64,000 nucleotides of DNA, from NCBI RefSeq assembly GCF_010183535.1, contig NC_071332.1, forward strand, positions 558,001 to 622,000. The letters run 5' to 3'. This document shows positions 32,462-42,515 of this stretch, piece after piece; positions within the stretch are counted from its first letter, which is position 1, and every line of letters starts with the position of its first letter. The position numbers and the translations under genes were made by a program. The stretch is from Caenorhabditis remanei. Its lineage: Eukaryota > Nematoda > Chromadorea > Rhabditida > Rhabditidae. The notes below the pieces were generated by a model that saw nothing but the letters and a program-made list of their open reading frames with translations, was not told where the DNA came from and did no database searches.

Positions 32462-33519
32462 TTCGAGGTGGAATGGAATAAAAGGAGAGGAAATGGAAAT
32501 AGGGAGATGTGGAAGAGAGAAGAAAGACGGAGAGAGAAAACAGAAGAGAAATAGCATGAGTAGCAGAGAGGGATAGGTCAGCCGACTTTGCCGGCTCGAA
32601 GGCGTCACGGGCCCTCCCCAGCCGCCGTGCTGCGCAAGCTGAAATTAAACGTATGCGTGTGTGGGTTAGTGCAGGGCAAGTGCGCTCCAACGAGAAGCTG
32701 GCTTGTTCGTAGCATAAAACAAAAAAAATGTCTTGGAATATTTCCGAATGTCTCGGATTTCAAGAGTTTTTTTTGAGAGACACATAAGCTTTATCAAGAG
32801 GTCGCACTTGCAGCAATGTAGGAATTTCCAATTTTCACTATTCAAACGTGTAAAATAACGATTTTTTAATATTTCGTGTCATTTCAGAAGTAACATGAAT
32901 CTCCGCCCAGCTATTTGTGAATGTTTGCACCAAAAATTTCAGATTATGGGCTAGTAACACAGAATTCTGTGAAGTGCGCTCTAGTAACGATCTTAACAGC
33001 ACCCGCATTATAACGTCACTACCTTTATGCTTATAGTTAGAATTTACTTCTATCTATATCCTGCCATTTTTCCATTATTTTGGGTAGTTGTGGGGCGGGG
33101 ACGGGTTTGGTTGAGTAGCAGGATGATAAGGAACGAGAAGATGATAGGGGGGAAGAGAAAGAAAAAAATGATAAGAAAGAGAGATAGGTCATCTTCTAGA
33201 ATGATGTTCTGTGATGATAAAGAGAACTTTTCAAAGTTTTCGTTTTCTAAGATTACATTTTTTGTAATAAGTTCAAAAAATCAAAAACTCGAGAGGTTTT
33301 CAAACAAAGACGTGGTCAAGCTGAACTATCGAAAGTTGCCAGGCGTCATGTTTTTAGAACCTCTGATCTCTGAATACCTCGGTATGACAGATACCTAGTA
33401 ATTTCTCTTTGCGAACGCAGTTTTTTCAAAGTTATATGTTTATGTTTATTTTTATCTTAGAAGCTTAGAAACAATTACAAAGAAAAAAAGAAAAAGGTAC
33501 AGAGAGCATTGATAAGAAA
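32462..33519. other. intergenic region between paralogues 3 and 4
   Basis: Upstream of paralogue 3 the sequence is GA-rich (reverse strand CT-rich), typical of a nematode 5' region, then a short GTGTGGGTTAGTGCAGGGCAAGTGCGC stretch similar to family-E ends near 32655-32690 and 32965-32985. I see no gene. Confidence 0.4.
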
Positions 33520-34412
33520 TTAAAACATAAAAAATTCCTCTAGGCTTTTTGGCAGTTTCACGAAGCGATGAGGTCCTCGGATCTGAAATATACAATAACT
33601 TTATATTAGTAACCCATCTAGATATCACCAACCTTACTTCTGCTTCTCCATTCTCCAAATTCACCAGTTCTCCCAACTCCACAATATTCTCCTCTTCATA
33701 GTTTTGATTCGTCACTCCAGCCTCTCTTAGCTCGATCTTTCCTCTCAACACTCTTACCAGCTCAACCAATGTACTCATCGTAATCAGTGTATGTCCGAGT
33801 TCGTAAGCCACGGGCAGACACATGATGATAACAAAATCTTCGAGATATAAGTACATTGTCATACAGAAAATTGAGACGTTGAGTAGAACGATTGCCCATG
33901 ACACTTTGCTGTTCCTTGGGCTCACGACACGGCAGTTGAGCTTTGCTTGAAAGATGAATAAATATTGAAATAGAATCAATACAAGAGGAGAATTTAGAGT
34001 AATTGCTGCGATTAGCTGAAAAAATATAGAAAGAAGTAGGAAAAGTGGATTGTGCCAATCGACTTACAGCATGTTCTATTCCAGTATAAACATGAGTGAA
34101 TAGAAGTCTCGCAATTATCGACGTCAAACAGCTTCCAACAAGTCCAATAATCAATCCGGTGATGGATTTGGTTTTTAGTCCAAGGTTCATTTTTCGATGC
34201 AGAACATAGTAGATGACCAGAAGGAGAAGAATTGCGATTACAGAAATTGAAGGAAAATATATAAGAGTTCGATGATACCCCAATTCGAGAGCACCAAATA
34301 AAATAAAATACAGGATGTATATCAACACCTCTAACGGAAATAGAAAGATTGCCACGTAGATGTTGATGGAATCATGACAATTCCAGAAGGAGCGAGGGTA
34401 CTTGGCAAACAT
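33520..34412 (-). CDS. six-helix membrane protein lacking RING (paralogue 4)
   Basis: Exons 34412-34068, 34015-33638 and 33582-33520 join in frame to 261 residues. Helix layout matches the other three: three segments in exon 1 (after MFAKYPRSFWNCHDSINIY) and three in exon 2, with NCRVVSPRNSKVSW corresponding to CVVVNPHHKKIAQ of paralogue 3. The linker ends in Glu-rich sequence and is joined directly to IRGPHRFVKLPKSLEEFF, whose KLPKS aligns with the LLPKN tail of paralogue 3. The RING exon has therefore been lost cleanly. The downstream reading in the other frame is a shadow created by reading through the intron. A fragment of this gene's 3' end is duplicated at about 35.65 kb. Confidence 0.8.
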
Positions 34413-36462
34413 TTTTGTTGAGAATGAAGAGTGTTGCAACAAAGTTTTAGACGAAGGGTGAGTGTGACCGAATGACCAGAAAAAATTAGATGATAGGTTC
34501 ACAGTTAGTACGTTTTTGATGCGAGAAGTGGAAGAGAGGTGTCAGGTGTCAGGGTTACGAATGATGTTCTGGCAGGGCAGCGGTTTGATACTCAGGAATT
34601 CGGGAATTCGCATATTAATTGTTCAAACAAATATAGTTGTTCATAAAAAATCTTCTTGCAAATTTTCAAAATGAAACTGATCGTGGCCGTTTGCAAACGT
34701 ATCGACAATAATTTGATCTGCTAGGTGGTTGGTACTTGTAACTTGCGCTGACTACCTAATCATGATTACGCAGGGTACCGGGATATAGTTCGTAATGGAC
34801 AGATACCGTAAAACGTGTAATAGAGGCGTGACTAGCGGCACATGTTCGCAACGGAATATCTCGGTTCCCAAAGGAAATTACAAAAACCTGCTAATTAAAA
34901 ACATGTAGCTTAATATTCATTGACTATTTTTTCAGTTGAAATTTTTTCATGTCTGTAAAGGCAGCCAAGATAAGAAACTCCAAACTCTTGCTAAGGAATA
35001 AGCTTCGGTATGATGTTCTAGCATAGTGCTGAAATCGGACCCGCTTCAAGTCACAGGTAGATGACTTTATAAACCAGCCCCATCGGCTTGGTTTCAGAAC
35101 AAGCAGTATTTGATCCGTACGATGCCAACTGTTTTATCCACCGTAATTGTTCATAGAACTGCCCGCATTAAAACCGGCCAAATCAGAACCGCCATATTTA
35201 GGTATAATGGTTTTAGTTTAAAACGTTCAAATATATTTTAGTCGGCCATAATTAGTACCAGTTCAGGCCACTCGAATTCGCGAATTTCTGACTTCGACGA
35301 TTTTATTTCCATCTGATAAGGAACATCATCTTTCGTGGGTTCTTCTAACAGTCTCCATTAAAATTGTTTTCATTTCCTCCTTCTCTCCTACCTCAATTAC
35401 TCATCTCTCAATTCTCGTAGAGAGAACACATTATAAAAAAAGATAGTTGATGGGTCAGCTGCCAATATTTTTGTTGGTTTTTTGGTCGAATGAGAGAAGA
35501 ATCAAGGGAAAGGGAGTGTTGAAGAAAAAAAAAGAGATAGGCTCGTTTGAAGTCTGAAGTTCGGGCGCTGGATCGTGTTGGATAAACCTGACAAGACATT
35601 TTTTTTAGAGTACCAGAAATCAGAGTCGAGACGAGTGAAGATAAACGCACTTTTTTCAAAGTTGCATGTTTATTATGATCTTAAGCTTAGAATTTTAGAA
35701 ACAATTACAAAAAGATAAACAGAAAAAGGTATAGAGAGCATTGATAAGAAATTACAACATAAAAAAAACTCAACTATTCATTCGGCAGTTTGGCGGTTTC
35801 GTGTAGCGACGGTCTACTTGGATCTGAAATATACAATAACTATTTACTAGTCACTCACCATCGGACCGGTAAGATTTGTGTTGCATATTTTATTTTTATT
35901 ATTCATGAACGTCGTAATTACAATATGCCGGATAGGCTTGTAGTCATAAACTTAAATTTTGTCAGAAAATTTGTAGTTTGCCGTTTTGTGGTGAAAATAT
36001 CACAATTGGTTCAATTTCGCTCAACACATTTGTCTTTGTACTGATGTCTGTCTGTCCAGATGTCCTACGCTCACTTTTTCGGTTGACTGACTATTTCATG
36101 GTGCTAGAAACTATATAGTGCAAAACCACTATCAAAAATTAATTATCCTGTAAGACTGTAGTTGTCTCAACCTGGCACAACATGTAAGATTTTCACGTCC
36201 ATGACTTTTTCTCAATTCCGTCGAAAACCGAAAAACTTGATGATCTTATCTCAACTAAAAAACGTGAACTTCAATCAAAAAACGCCAATTTTTTTCCACA
36301 CGTGCCCTATAAACCTCTCTTATCTCTGATCAGATCTCCAATTATTCCATATATAAGTTCTCCTATCCCCCCTCGAAATTCAGTTTTCGAGAAGAAAAGC
36401 AACTCTTCTACTATTTCACTTTTGAACCGCCGAACCAGCGAAAAAAGAAGAAGAACGGAGGA
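34413..36462. other. intergenic region between RING family and PDZ gene
   Basis: AT-rich. Apart from the pseudogene fragment listed separately, I see no coding structure. The final 100 bp before the PDZ gene (AGTTCTCCTATCCCCCCTCG region, then an A/G-rich leader) looks like a promoter and 5' UTR. Confidence 0.4.
35653..35866 (-). pseudogene. duplicated 3' end of paralogue 4
   Basis: The block from 33435 to 33620 (3' flank, last exon and start of the preceding intron of paralogue 4) is repeated here in the same orientation: shared AACAATTACAAA, GAGAGCATTGATAAGAAATT and GGATCTGAAATATACAATAACT. The last-exon reading has diverged (IQVDRRYTKPPNCRMN instead of the KLPKSLEEFF tail). No helix-coding exons follow upstream, so it is a truncated copy or relic of a fifth family member. 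Confidence 0.7.
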
Positions 36463-37788
36463 ATGGGTTCCGAGAAGATGATCGAGGTTCGAATTGATAT
36501 GGAGGAGGGTGAACCCCTCGGGGCGACTCCGAATGACAAGTTGGTCATCACCAAAATTCAGGCAGGAACTATTGCCGAGGGCAAGTTGAGAGTGAGTTTT
36601 AGGTCCACCACCCCCAAGAAAAAAACATTCAATTCCAGATCGGTGACCAAGTAAAAAATGTGAACGGAGTCGCCTGCAAGGACTGCAACGACTTCTTCCG
36701 CGCTCTTCGTTTCGCCGCTCCGTGCGCTCGGATCATGGTGGTTCGGGATGAAAAGAAGGCGGAGGAGTTGGAGGCTCGTGTTCATATCCCGGCGGATCGT
36801 GCCAAGATCATTCAGCGTCGTGAGGGATACACTTATGAGTTGGCGACTCTGGTCTGGGCACAGAATGGCCCGAAACTTGGATTGGGAATCAAGCATTTCC
36901 AGGTGAGCATGGGTCATCCATCATAAGGCTCCTAACGCAAGGCTCCTAACGCAAGTCTTCTAAAGTAAACCTTCTAAAGGGAGGCTCCTTACGTCAGGCT
37001 CCTATCTTAAGGCTCCTTTCTTAATTCTCTTCTTCTATGGCTCCTAATCTAAAGCTCCGATTCTATGCCTCCTCTCTTTAGGCTCCTTTCTTAAGCCTCC
37101 TTTCTTAAGGCTCCTCTCCTAATTCTCCTATCCTGAGGCCCCTGTCCTAAGCAAATCGCTCTGAGACACCCAACCTAAGGCTCCCAGACTCCCATTTATC
37201 AGAGTTTGGTTTCCAGAACCGCGTCCTCGTCTCCCGTGTCGATCCCGGATCTCTCGCTGAAAAATGCCTTGTCCTCGGTGATCACTTGTGTGATGTCGAT
37301 GGAATTCCGGTGACTGATAAGGATGTCGCCAGAGATCTGTTGGTGAAGAATCTTCAAGAAAAGGGAAAAGTCTCGTTTGTCGTCGAGCGTCCGGATTCGA
37401 TCGATGCGAAGCAGTGGGCCAAGCAGGCGTTGTCTGCTAATGTAAGTTTTGGAGAATTGTAACTAGGACGATTAGGAACTAGGGCGATTGGAAACCAAGT
37501 GGTTTCGTAACTAGGACGTTTTGTAACTGGGAAAATACGCTGCCAGTTTCACCTCCTCCTTCCACAACCACATCTTTCCAGCTCATGACACCACCGTCTG
37601 TCATCATGTCCGAAGATGTCACAAAAATTGCTGCCCAGTATCGTCAAGCTCTTCCTGGTCTCAAAACGCCTTCGAAAAGTGCCATGTCGAGTGGACCGAG
37701 TGCTCGTCGTGCTCAGATTGTTGAGACGACTATCACCCATGAGATTGGACACGATCATGAAGGAAAGGCGCTTCGTAAAGTCAAATAG
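36463..37788 (+). CDS. two-PDZ-domain protein
   Basis: Predicted cytosolic scaffold or adaptor. Exons 36463-36591, 36639-36902, 37217-37441 and 37582-37788 join in frame to 274 residues. The first PDZ spans about 5-90, with carboxylate loop GEPLGATPNDKLVITKIQ and core IGDQVKNVNGVACKD. The second spans about 120-210, with GPKLGLGIKHFQNRVLVSRV and LGDHLCDVDGIPVTDKD. A Ser/Lys-rich tail follows. The loops are divergent from the canonical GLGF. Nematodes have a small expansion of such short PDZ-only proteins, but I cannot name the orthologue. No signal peptide. Intron 2 is a minisatellite. Confidence 0.85.
36926..37150. repeat. minisatellite in PDZ gene intron 2
   Basis: About fifteen degenerate copies of a 14-16 bp unit of the form AGGCTCCTTTCTTAA (variants TCCTAACGCA, TCCTATCCTGA). 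It occupies most of the intron and is pyrimidine-rich on the coding strand. Confidence 0.8.
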
Positions 37789-38850
37789 ACAACGAAGGAC
37801 GACGACGATAAAAGCGCATCTGCTATTTCGGACAAAGCTGTAGGGAAAACTTGGCATAAGTGAATTTATGTGTTTATTTGAGTATAAAAGTATTGTATTG
37901 GGATTTACACTGACACAATATACAATTCCGTTGTTTCTCCTGTAATCGATTCCTCCTCGCATTCGAATGCGTTCATTTTCAGGTCTGAAAATGTTCTATT
38001 ATTTGAAGCATTCTGGTAGAGTGAAGTCTCGGTGGATTTTTTGTTCTTCGGCATATTCATACATGGCAAGATTCGCAAGATCGCAAAATTACATCACAAG
38101 AATCGTAAATCGCATTTTTAACAGAAAAACTTGGAAAATGAATCAAAAACATTTTTTTGACCATTTTTAGAGCTGAATAGCTTAAAAATCAATATTCAGA
38201 ACCGAATCACTCAAAAAAAAAATGTCATTTTTGCATTCAAAATGACTCAAAAACTTGGTTTCTGGCTAAAAATTGATAGAAAATCGCAATTTCTCATGAA
38301 AAGTAACTCAAAAAACACAATTTCACATTGAAAATTAGATTTTTAGGTGGTTTTTCATGGTTTTTCAGCAATTTTAAGCAGAAAATGGCAAAAATGACAG
38401 TAAAACTCAGTTTTTCAATAAAAAAACGAAAAGAATGACTCTGGAATATGATTTTTGATGATTTTCGGCTCAGAAATAAAGTTTTCGGTCAGTTTTCAAC
38501 CAAAAACATGACTTTCAGACAATTTTTTATGGTTTTCAACCGAAATAAAACTATTTCCAGACGGCTTTTCTCTGGTAAGTTGCATGTATCTATTTTGTAT
38601 GTTCCGTTGAGTTATGGACCAGGATCTCTGTAAAATGATGACAAGAGAATCACAAGTCTCAAAAACCCCTCTGCCCCAGAAACTGCTCTTTGATTCCCTC
38701 CTTGAAAAATTCGTGGTCAACGGTTCAATTTGTGTCACAACACTTTTGTGACTAGCGCCGTCTGTGTCTCGTTTCTCTCCCGCACCTCTCGTTGCTATAA
38801 AAGAGAAGATAGGAATCGAGGAAAAGTAAACTTTTGTTTGACTGGACCAA
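37789..38850. other. intergenic region between PDZ and SDR genes
   Basis: AT-rich with loosely repeated motifs (AAAAATGACTCAAAAA-like, TTTTCAACCAAAA) and no gene. The last 100 bp contain GCTATAAAAGAGAAG about 50 bp before the SDR start, a plausible TATA element. Confidence 0.45.
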
Positions 38851-39776
38851 ATGTCTCGTTTCGCTGGCAAAGTTGCTATTATTACTGGTGAGTTTTTTTA
38901 AAATCATTTTGTTTTCATGTATACGTTCTTCAGGATCCTCCAATGGAATCGGTAGAGCTGCTGCTGTGCTGTTCGCCAGAGAAGGAGCTAAAGTGACCAT
39001 CACCGGAAGAAATACTGAAAGACTCGAAGAGACAAGACAGCAAATATTGGCGGCAGGAGTCCCGGAGGGGAATGTGAATTCGATTGTGGCAGATGTCACC
39101 ACGGATGCTGGACAAGATCAAATCCTAAAGAGCACTTTGGAGAAGTTTGGAAAATTGGATATTCTTGTGAACAATGCTGGTGCAGCGATTCCAGATTCTC
39201 AGGGAAAAACTGGAATCTCTCAAGGACTTGATACCTACGATGCTACTTTGAATCTGAATATGAGAAGTGTGATCGCTTTGACGAAGAAGGCGGTGCCTCA
39301 TTTGACAGAGACCAAAGGAGAAATTGTCAATATTTCTAGTATTGCGTCGGGGCTCAGAGCGGTGAGTCTGGTCTTTTTCTACTTGAAAATAACAAAACTT
39401 TTAGACCCCAGAGTTCTCGTACTACTCGATCGCCAAAGCCGCCCTTGACCAGTACACCCGTAACACTGCAATCGCTCTCATTGAGCACGGCATCCGAGTA
39501 AACTCAATCAGTCCTGGACTAGTCGCCACCGGTTTCGGGTCTGCAATGGGCATGCCTGAACAAGTCGCAGACAAGTTCTACTCAGTGATGGCAACAAAGA
39601 AGGAATGTGTGCCGGCTGGAGTTATGGGACAACCCAACGACATTGCAGAGGCTATTGCTTTCCTGGCTGATCGAAAAGCCTCCTCTTATATTATTGGTCA
39701 CCAACTTGTTGTTGATGGTGGCAGCTCACTCATCATGGGTCTTCATTGTCAGGACTTTGCTGCTTTGTTGAAGTAA
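38851..39776 (+). CDS. short-chain dehydrogenase/reductase
   Basis: Classical SDR oxidoreductase using NAD(P)H; substrate unknown. Exons 38851-38887, 38934-39361 and 39405-39776 join in frame to 278 residues, the usual size. The cofactor motif TGSSNGIG is at about 12-19, NNAG is in the fourth strand (ILVNNAGAAIP), the catalytic Ser is in VNISSIASG and YxxxK is in YYSIAKAALDQY. SPGLVATGFGS follows, and the C-terminal VDGGSSL motif is present. No signal or targeting sequence. I recall an SDR gene in this part of the C. elegans D1054 cluster. Its last exon is the boundary of a large inverted duplication: a relic of its 3' end is found at about 41.82-41.86 kb. Confidence 0.92.
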
Positions 39777-39903
39777 TCTATGATCTTCATATTGTTTTGT
39801 GTAAACTGTTTTGACAGAATGAACTTTTGCTTGCGAAATGTTTATAAGTGAAGATTTTCAAAATACAGAAAAGAGAAGAGAAAAGTATATCCAAGGAAAC
39901 CGT

Positions 39904-40629
39904 TTAGACACAAAGTCCGGAGCTGGTCTCGCATTTGGTTGGAGATGGGCAGGCGGAACAAGTGGCACCTTGTTTGTAGATTGGTTGGTTCAAGTAGTTT
40001 CCTCTGAAATCAGTAATTTCTCAACTTTTTTTAAAACAACTAGTCAACTCACTGAGCCTTGTACTGACAGACAACGACAAGTTTGTTCCAGTTGTTCATG
40101 TTTGGATCAGCTCCACAATTCTTGATTCCACATCCGAGAGCTCCTGTCTTAGACCAAGCCATCTGGGTAGCATGTCCGATTCCAGTGTTGAAGGTGGCCA
40201 CGTCAAGAGTGTTGGAAGTCCATCCGTAGTCTTGGAACTCTTGTTCCCAGGATTTGGAGGCGGAGACTCCGTATCCATCGAGAGCTCCAAACGTTCCACT
40301 GGTCCATGACCAATACATGTTCTCTCCGAGTCCGGGGGCTCCCGAGTGGTCATCTGGACATCCATTGGCGTAGTTCTGGGCAGAGGTGGCAACCGAAGAG
40401 TCCCATTTCTAAAACATATATTTTATGACTGTACCAAAAGTATAATATAACATACCATCTTAAGCATGTCGGCTCCTGGTTGTTGCTTCGTTCCCTTCGC
40501 CACATAAGTTCCTTTCGCAATCTGAGATCTCAGATTGTTGTGGGCATCAACGATTTGTTGCTGAGCAGTTGAACTAAACTGGGCAAAGGAGCCAGCGATG
40601 AGAGCCAAGAAGATGAGAACAGTTTGCAT
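39904..40629 (-). CDS. secreted CAP/SCP-family protein, left copy
   Basis: Secreted cysteine-rich protein of the CAP superfamily (SCP/TAPS, nematode SCL type). Exons 40629-40456, 40408-40053 and 40003-39904 join to 209 residues. The signal peptide is MQTVLIFLALIAGSFA. The CAP domain begins QQQIVDAHNNLRSQIAKG. CAP signatures are present: GHATQMAWSKTGALGCG (CAP1) and VVCQYKAQGNYLNQPIY (CAP2), with Cys-rich CSACPSPTKCE at the end. The ATG at 40629 was taken rather than an upstream in-frame TTG. A TATAAAAAG box lies at 40667-40676. The protein is identical to that of the right copy; I counted six nucleotide differences in the coding sequence, all synonymous. Molecular function of SCL proteins is poorly known; roles in stress and immunity have been reported. 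Confidence 0.93.
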
Positions 40630-40982
40630 TGTGAACAATGTGGTGAGGTTTCAGTCAGATGGGTTCTCTTTTTATATTGAGTTAGACGGGCTTATCAGTT
40701 CAAAACATCCACTTTCAAACTTTGGTTTCGTCTCGGTACCTATTAAGAAGCGACTTTTGGCCGGAGAACATGTATACGTGCTCGTTGATAAGAAGTTGAA
40801 AATACGAGAAACTTTAAAAACAGTCAAACAAAGATTGTTACGTAGATTATCATTAGGTATTCCCTTTGTTTGCCATGACAAAACCAAAGTTTGAAAGTGG
40901 TTGTTTTGAACTGATAAGCCCGTCTATCACAATCATATAAAAAGAGAACCCATCTGACTGAAACCTCACCACATTGTTCACA

Positions 40983-41708
40983 ATGCAAACTGTTCTCATC
41001 TTCTTGGCTCTCATCGCTGGCTCCTTTGCCCAGTTCAGTTCAACTGCTCAGCAACAAATCGTTGATGCCCACAACAATCTGAGATCTCAGATTGCGAAAG
41101 GAACTTATGTGGCGAAGGGAACGAAGCAACAACCAGGAGCCGACATGCTTAAGATGGTATGTTATATTATACTTTTGGTACAGTCATAAAAATATATGTT
41201 TTAGAAATGGGACTCTTCGGTTGCCACCTCTGCCCAGAACTACGCCAATGGATGTCCAGATGACCACTCGGGAGCCCCCGGACTCGGAGAGAACATGTAT
41301 TGGTCATGGACCAGTGGAACGTTCGGAGCTCTCGATGGATACGGAGTCTCCGCCTCCAAATCCTGGGAACAAGAGTTCCAAGACTACGGATGGACTTCCA
41401 ACACTCTTGACGTGGCCACCTTCAACACTGGAATCGGACATGCTACCCAGATGGCTTGGTCTAAGACAGGAGCTCTCGGATGTGGAATCAAGAATTGTGG
41501 AGCTGATCCAAACATGAACAACTGGAACAAACTTGTCGTTGTCTGCCAATACAAGGCTCAGTGAGTTGACTAGTTGTTATGAAGAAGTTGAACAATTACT
41601 AATTTCAGAGGAAACTACTTGAACCAACCAATCTACAAACAAGGTGCCACTTGCTCCGCCTGCCCATCTCCAACCAAATGCGAGACCAGCTCCGGCCTTT
41701 GTGTCTAA
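40983..41708 (+). CDS. secreted CAP/SCP-family protein, right copy
   Basis: Mirror copy of the gene on the left. Exons 40983-41156, 41205-41560 and 41609-41708 encode the same 209-residue protein. TATAAAAAG is at 40936-40944, about 40 bp before the ATG, with a 4-bp difference in the spacing sequence from the left copy. The two genes are transcribed away from each other from promoters about 250 bp apart. Conserved His/Glu of the CAP cavity can be seen (GHATQ; GENMYW). It may be a recent duplicate or one kept identical by gene conversion. Confidence 0.93.
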
Positions 41709-41860
41709 ACAGTTTCCTGGAATATTCTTTTCTGTGTATTTTGAAAATTTTCACAAATAAACATTTAGCAAGCAAAACTTCATTCAGTCAAAACATTTTT
41801 CACAAAACAAAACAAAACCCATTGATTACTTTAAAAAAGCAGCTAAGTCCTGACAAAGAA

Positions 41861-42515
41861 ATTTTGTAAATGTGAGAGTTTACATGAGTTTTCATTCAAT
41901 AGTGAATGAATGCTTTGAAATACATAGAATGATCTAGTCTTATGCGTAACAAATTAAAAACACTCTTATCATTACCAACTTGACTTTTAGACTCAATAAC
42001 AACCACATGTTTTCGTTTGAAAAAAGATAAGATTGAGACGTTAGATAAAAGAATAGTGGTTGGGCAACGTGGCAGTAAGGTCAAATTTCAGCATGAGACT
42101 GGGAAGCCTTTAATTTTATAACTTCTTGCTGGATATTGGTGCCGGTATGTTTCAAATTTTATTGTCTTTTGGCTTGGTTTTCGACTCGTGAACATGTTGA
42201 GTTGGGACTGATTCTCATTCTACAATCATGGAATCTGGATGATTACACCCATTGGGCCCATAAACCTGATTCGGTCTGTTTATGCTTGACATCGGCGACT
42301 CTTTTGGTCTTGATGGTTCTATTTCACCTTCAGTTAGCCCAGTAACTATTCAAAGGAAAACTTTATTTGGTCATTGACAAGAAGAGAAAGAAAAAACAAG
42401 AAAAAGAAGTGAAAGACAATGTGTACAATGTGTACGTACTTTGTTAGACTGCTTAACTTGCAATCTTTTTGGCTAGAAACATTGAGCAGATTCTCGAAAC
42501 GGAATGAATTTTCTC
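41861..42515. other. intergenic region
   Basis: AT-rich. One 69-codon plus-strand ORF at 42136-42345 is hydrophobic but lacks splice or promoter context, so I do not call it. The Lys-rich stretch at 42380-42410 is probably 3' flank of the mucin-like gene. Confidence 0.4.

Larger units (their letters stand above)
39741..41860. repeat. large inverted duplication (two ~1-kb arms, 150-bp spacer)
   Basis: Arms 39741-40729 and 40880-41860 are inverse copies. They include the complete CAP gene, its promoter, its 3' UTR and the end of the SDR gene: ATTACTT...AAGCAGC..AGTCCTGACAA occurs as SDR coding sequence on the left and as a non-coding relic on the right. Exons are nearly identical while UTRs and introns show more changes. 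The spacer 40730-40879 shows no internal symmetry. Confidence 0.9.

Noticed and set aside
33452..33581. C-terminal extension of paralogue 4 read straight through its last intron
   Set aside because: The donor GAA|GTAAGG and acceptor at 33583 give an in-frame LPKS tail matching the family; the read-through frame is a chance extension.
36558..36917. 119-codon minus-strand reading
   Set aside because: Antisense shadow of PDZ exon 2.
40096..40392. 98-codon minus-strand reading with PPLPRTTP start
   Set aside because: Out-of-frame shadow of CAP exon 2; the same shadow appears in the mirror copy at 41092-41517.
42136..42345. 69-codon hydrophobic reading
   Set aside because: Hydrophobic but isolated, with no promoter, splice site or paralogue; probably chance.
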